NCBI GenBank assembly: GCA_007121565.1 | Contig: SKKI01000329.1 | Span: forward strand, 1-14,771 | Length of the DNA stretch: 14,771 nucleotides | Source of the DNA: Phycisphaerae bacterium | GTDB lineage: Bacteria; Planctomycetota; Phycisphaerae; Sedimentisphaerales; Anaerohalosphaeraceae | Reading direction: 5' to 3' | In this document: piece after piece, positions 13,442 to 14,771 of the stretch | Position numbering within the stretch: the first letter of the stretch is position 1 | Layout of the letters: each line of letters opens with the position of its first letter | Notes under the pieces: model-generated | Seen by the model: only the letters and a program-made list of their open reading frames with translations | Databases searched by the model: none | What the model was told of the DNA's origin: nothing | Made by a program: the position numbers and the translations under genes

Positions 13442-14392
13442 CTACTGCGGCGCAAACATGGAGCTGACCGACTCGTTCATATGAATCCGCCGAATCGCCT
13501 CACCCAGCAGCTCGGCCACGCTCAGGATTTTCAGGTTCTTGATTTGACGCGACTGCTCGTGCACCGGAATCGTATCGGTCACGAACACCTCATCTATCGG
13601 GGCGTCCCGAAGCTTCTCGACCGCCGGGTGTGAGAACACGCCGTGCGTCGCCCCGGCGTAAATGTTGCGGGCGCCGAGCTTTTTGGCCATGTGCGCCGCG
13701 CCGCAGATGGTACCTGCGGTGGAGATCATATCATCGACCATCACGATATTGCGGTCTTTGACATTGCCTATAAATTCCTCACAGAGCACTTCCTTGCCGC
13801 TGATGCGCCGCTTGTGAATGATCGCCAGCTCCCCGTGCAGGGCCGTGGCATAGCGCGAGGCCAATTTGATATTGCCCACGTCCGGGGCAACCACCGTAAG
13901 GTCTTTGATCTTTTTCTGACGCAGATACTCGACAATCACCGGCTCGGCTGAGAGGTGGTCAATCGGAATATCAAAAAATCCCTGAAGCTGATTGGCGTGC
14001 ATATCCACCGACAGTACCCGATCGGCCCCGGCGGCCGTGATGACATTGGCAATCAGCTTGGCGGTAATCGGCACACGCCCGGCATCTTTGCGATCCTGAC
14101 GCGCATAGCCGTAATACGGCACCACCGCCGTGACCCTGTCGGCACTGGCCCGGCACAGGCAATCCAGAAAGATTAGCAACTCAACCAGGTTCTCATCCAC
14201 CGGCGCACAGGTCGGCTGGACCACAAAGCAGTCGCGTCCCCGCACCTCGGACTCCAGTTTGATCAGTTTTTCGCCATCCGGAAATCGCTCAATCGTCACC
14301 CGACCGGGCTTGGCATTCAAATAACCGCATATCGCCGTCGTCAGGTCCGGATTGGCCGAGCCGCTGAACACAAGGGATGGTCGACTAAGCAT
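13442..14392 (-). CDS. prs: Ribose-phosphate pyrophosphokinase (PRPP synthetase, class I)
   Basis: 316 residues, the same size as E. coli Prs (315). It makes PRPP from ribose 5-phosphate and ATP for nucleotide, histidine and tryptophan synthesis. Visible motifs are RFPDGE (36-41), YYGYARQDRK (93-102), DMHANQLQGFF (130-140) with the metal-binding His132, KRR with Lys194 and Arg196 in the catalytic loop, and the PRPP-binding loop VMVDDMISTAGT (217-228). The ATG at 14392 is chosen because AGGAG lies 7 nt upstream and the protein then starts like other Prs. Longer upstream frames run inside the GlmU gene. Its first 8 nt overlap the glmU stop, so the two are probably translated together. The glmU-prs pair is widely conserved. 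Confidence 0.97.
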   Translation of the reverse strand: MLSRPSLVFSGSANPDLTTAICGYLNAKPGRVTIERFPDGEKLIKLESEVRGRDCFVVQPTCAPVDENLVELLIFLDCLCRASADRVTAVVPYYGYARQDRKDAGRVPITAKLIANVITAAGADRVLSVDMHANQLQGFFDIPIDHLSAEPVIVEYLRQKKIKDLTVVAPDVGNIKLASRYATALHGELAIIHKRRISGKEVLCEEFIGNVKDRNIVMVDDMISTAGTICGAAHMAKKLGARNIYAGATHGVFSHPAVEKLRDAPIDEVFVTDTIPVHEQSRQIKNLKILSVAELLGEAIRRIHMNESVSSMFAPQ

Positions 14393-14771
14393 GATGTCTC
14401 TCCTGATCATTGCAGGTGTGTTGATCCCCATCGCCGATGACAGAGCCGGGCGCAACCGTCCGCCCGTCGGCAACGCATGCCGGCGCCTTGAGCACCGAGC
14501 CGGGCCCAATGGTCGCCCCGTCGCCAATAACAATCGCCGCGGCGCCGTGGCCGCTCGGATCGGTCGTGACGCAGCCGGCGCCGATACGGCTGTTGGCGCC
14601 GATGCGGATCCGGCCGTGCAGATAGGTAAACGGTTCGATAATCGTATCCTGACCGATTTCGGCGCGGGCGTCTATCCATGTATTGAGCGGATCGACAATC
14701 GTCACCCCCTCGGCCATCAGGCGGTCCTGAATCCGCTGCTGCATAATCTTGCCCACGGTCGAAAGCTGCAA
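14385..14771 (-). CDS. glmU: GlmU-type protein, C-terminal part only, without acetyltransferase motifs (N-terminus outside window)
   Basis: The reading frame is open to the right edge, so the nucleotidyltransferase domain, if present, lies beyond it. The visible 128 residues start with the GlmU linker (TVGKIMQQRIQDRLMAEGVT, 5-24, then VDPLNTWIDARAEIGQDTII, 26-45) and continue as hexapeptide beta-helix (IGANSRIGAGC, IGDGATIGPGS, VAPGSVIGDG). The protein stops soon after. E. coli GlmU extends much further and contains GNFVE, GHLTYLGD and NIGAGT acetyltransferase motifs; none is seen here. It is therefore probably a short form that makes UDP-GlcNAc from GlcNAc-1-P and UTP but does not acetylate GlcN-1-P. 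A related sugar-1-phosphate nucleotidyltransferase is possible. Its TAG stop overlaps the prs start by 8 nt. Confidence 0.8.
   Translation of the reverse strand: MQLSTVGKIMQQRIQDRLMAEGVTIVDPLNTWIDARAEIGQDTIIEPFTYLHGRIRIGANSRIGAGCVTTDPSGHGAAAIVIGDGATIGPGSVLKAPACVADGRTVAPGSVIGDGDQHTCNDQERHHA

Overview
The window reads as a chromosomal housekeeping region of a Gram-negative-type bacterium. The best guess is a member of the Planctomycetota, class Phycisphaerae or a relative. That assignment is an inference from three things: a fused LpxC-FabZ protein (known in Bacteroidetes and Planctomycetes), full outer-membrane machinery (BamA, Skp/OmpH, LpxA/C/D), and a gene order mixing blocks familiar from Firmicutes with outer-membrane blocks. 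No rRNA, tRNA, CRISPR, transposase, phage or toxin-antitoxin gene is visible, and base composition looks even across the minus-strand block.

Layout. Positions 1-250 (minus) hold the N-terminal half of a response-regulator receiver gene that runs off the left edge. An AT-rich divergent intergenic region (251-477) carries good sigma70-like promoters in both directions. The only convincing plus-strand gene, 478-1149, encodes a single-pass membrane protein of unknown function. It meets a long minus-strand gene series tail to tail, with only 8 nt between the stops.

From the right edge leftwards, the minus-strand series is: glmU C-terminal part, prs, rplY (ctc type), pth, rpsF, ssb, rpsR, rplI, dnaB, bamA, ompH/skp, lpxD, lpxC-fabZ, lpxA, and a Gfo/Idh/MocA oxidoreductase. 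The first four follow the order known from Bacillus subtilis (glmU-prs-ctc-pth). The next five join the usual rpsF-ssb-rpsR and rplI-dnaB pairs. The last six form an outer-membrane module: beta-barrel assembly, periplasmic chaperone and the first steps of lipid A synthesis. GlmU supplies UDP-GlcNAc, the substrate of LpxA, so precursor supply, translation/replication and envelope assembly are read in one direction.

Points worth attention: a GlmU C-terminus without the acetyltransferase motifs; an oxidoreductase directly after lpxA that could be a GnnA-type enzyme; a 47-nt lpxD/lpxC overlap with a TTG start and no Shine-Dalgarno (SD) sequence; a dnaB start buried in rplI with its own SD; compact hairpins just after several stop codons without U-tracts; a terminator-like hairpin pointing against all local genes at pth/rpsF; and long encoded acidic tails on bS6 and bL25. 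I did not find a clearly new defence or mobile system. The most open-ended gene is the plus-strand membrane protein at 478-1149.
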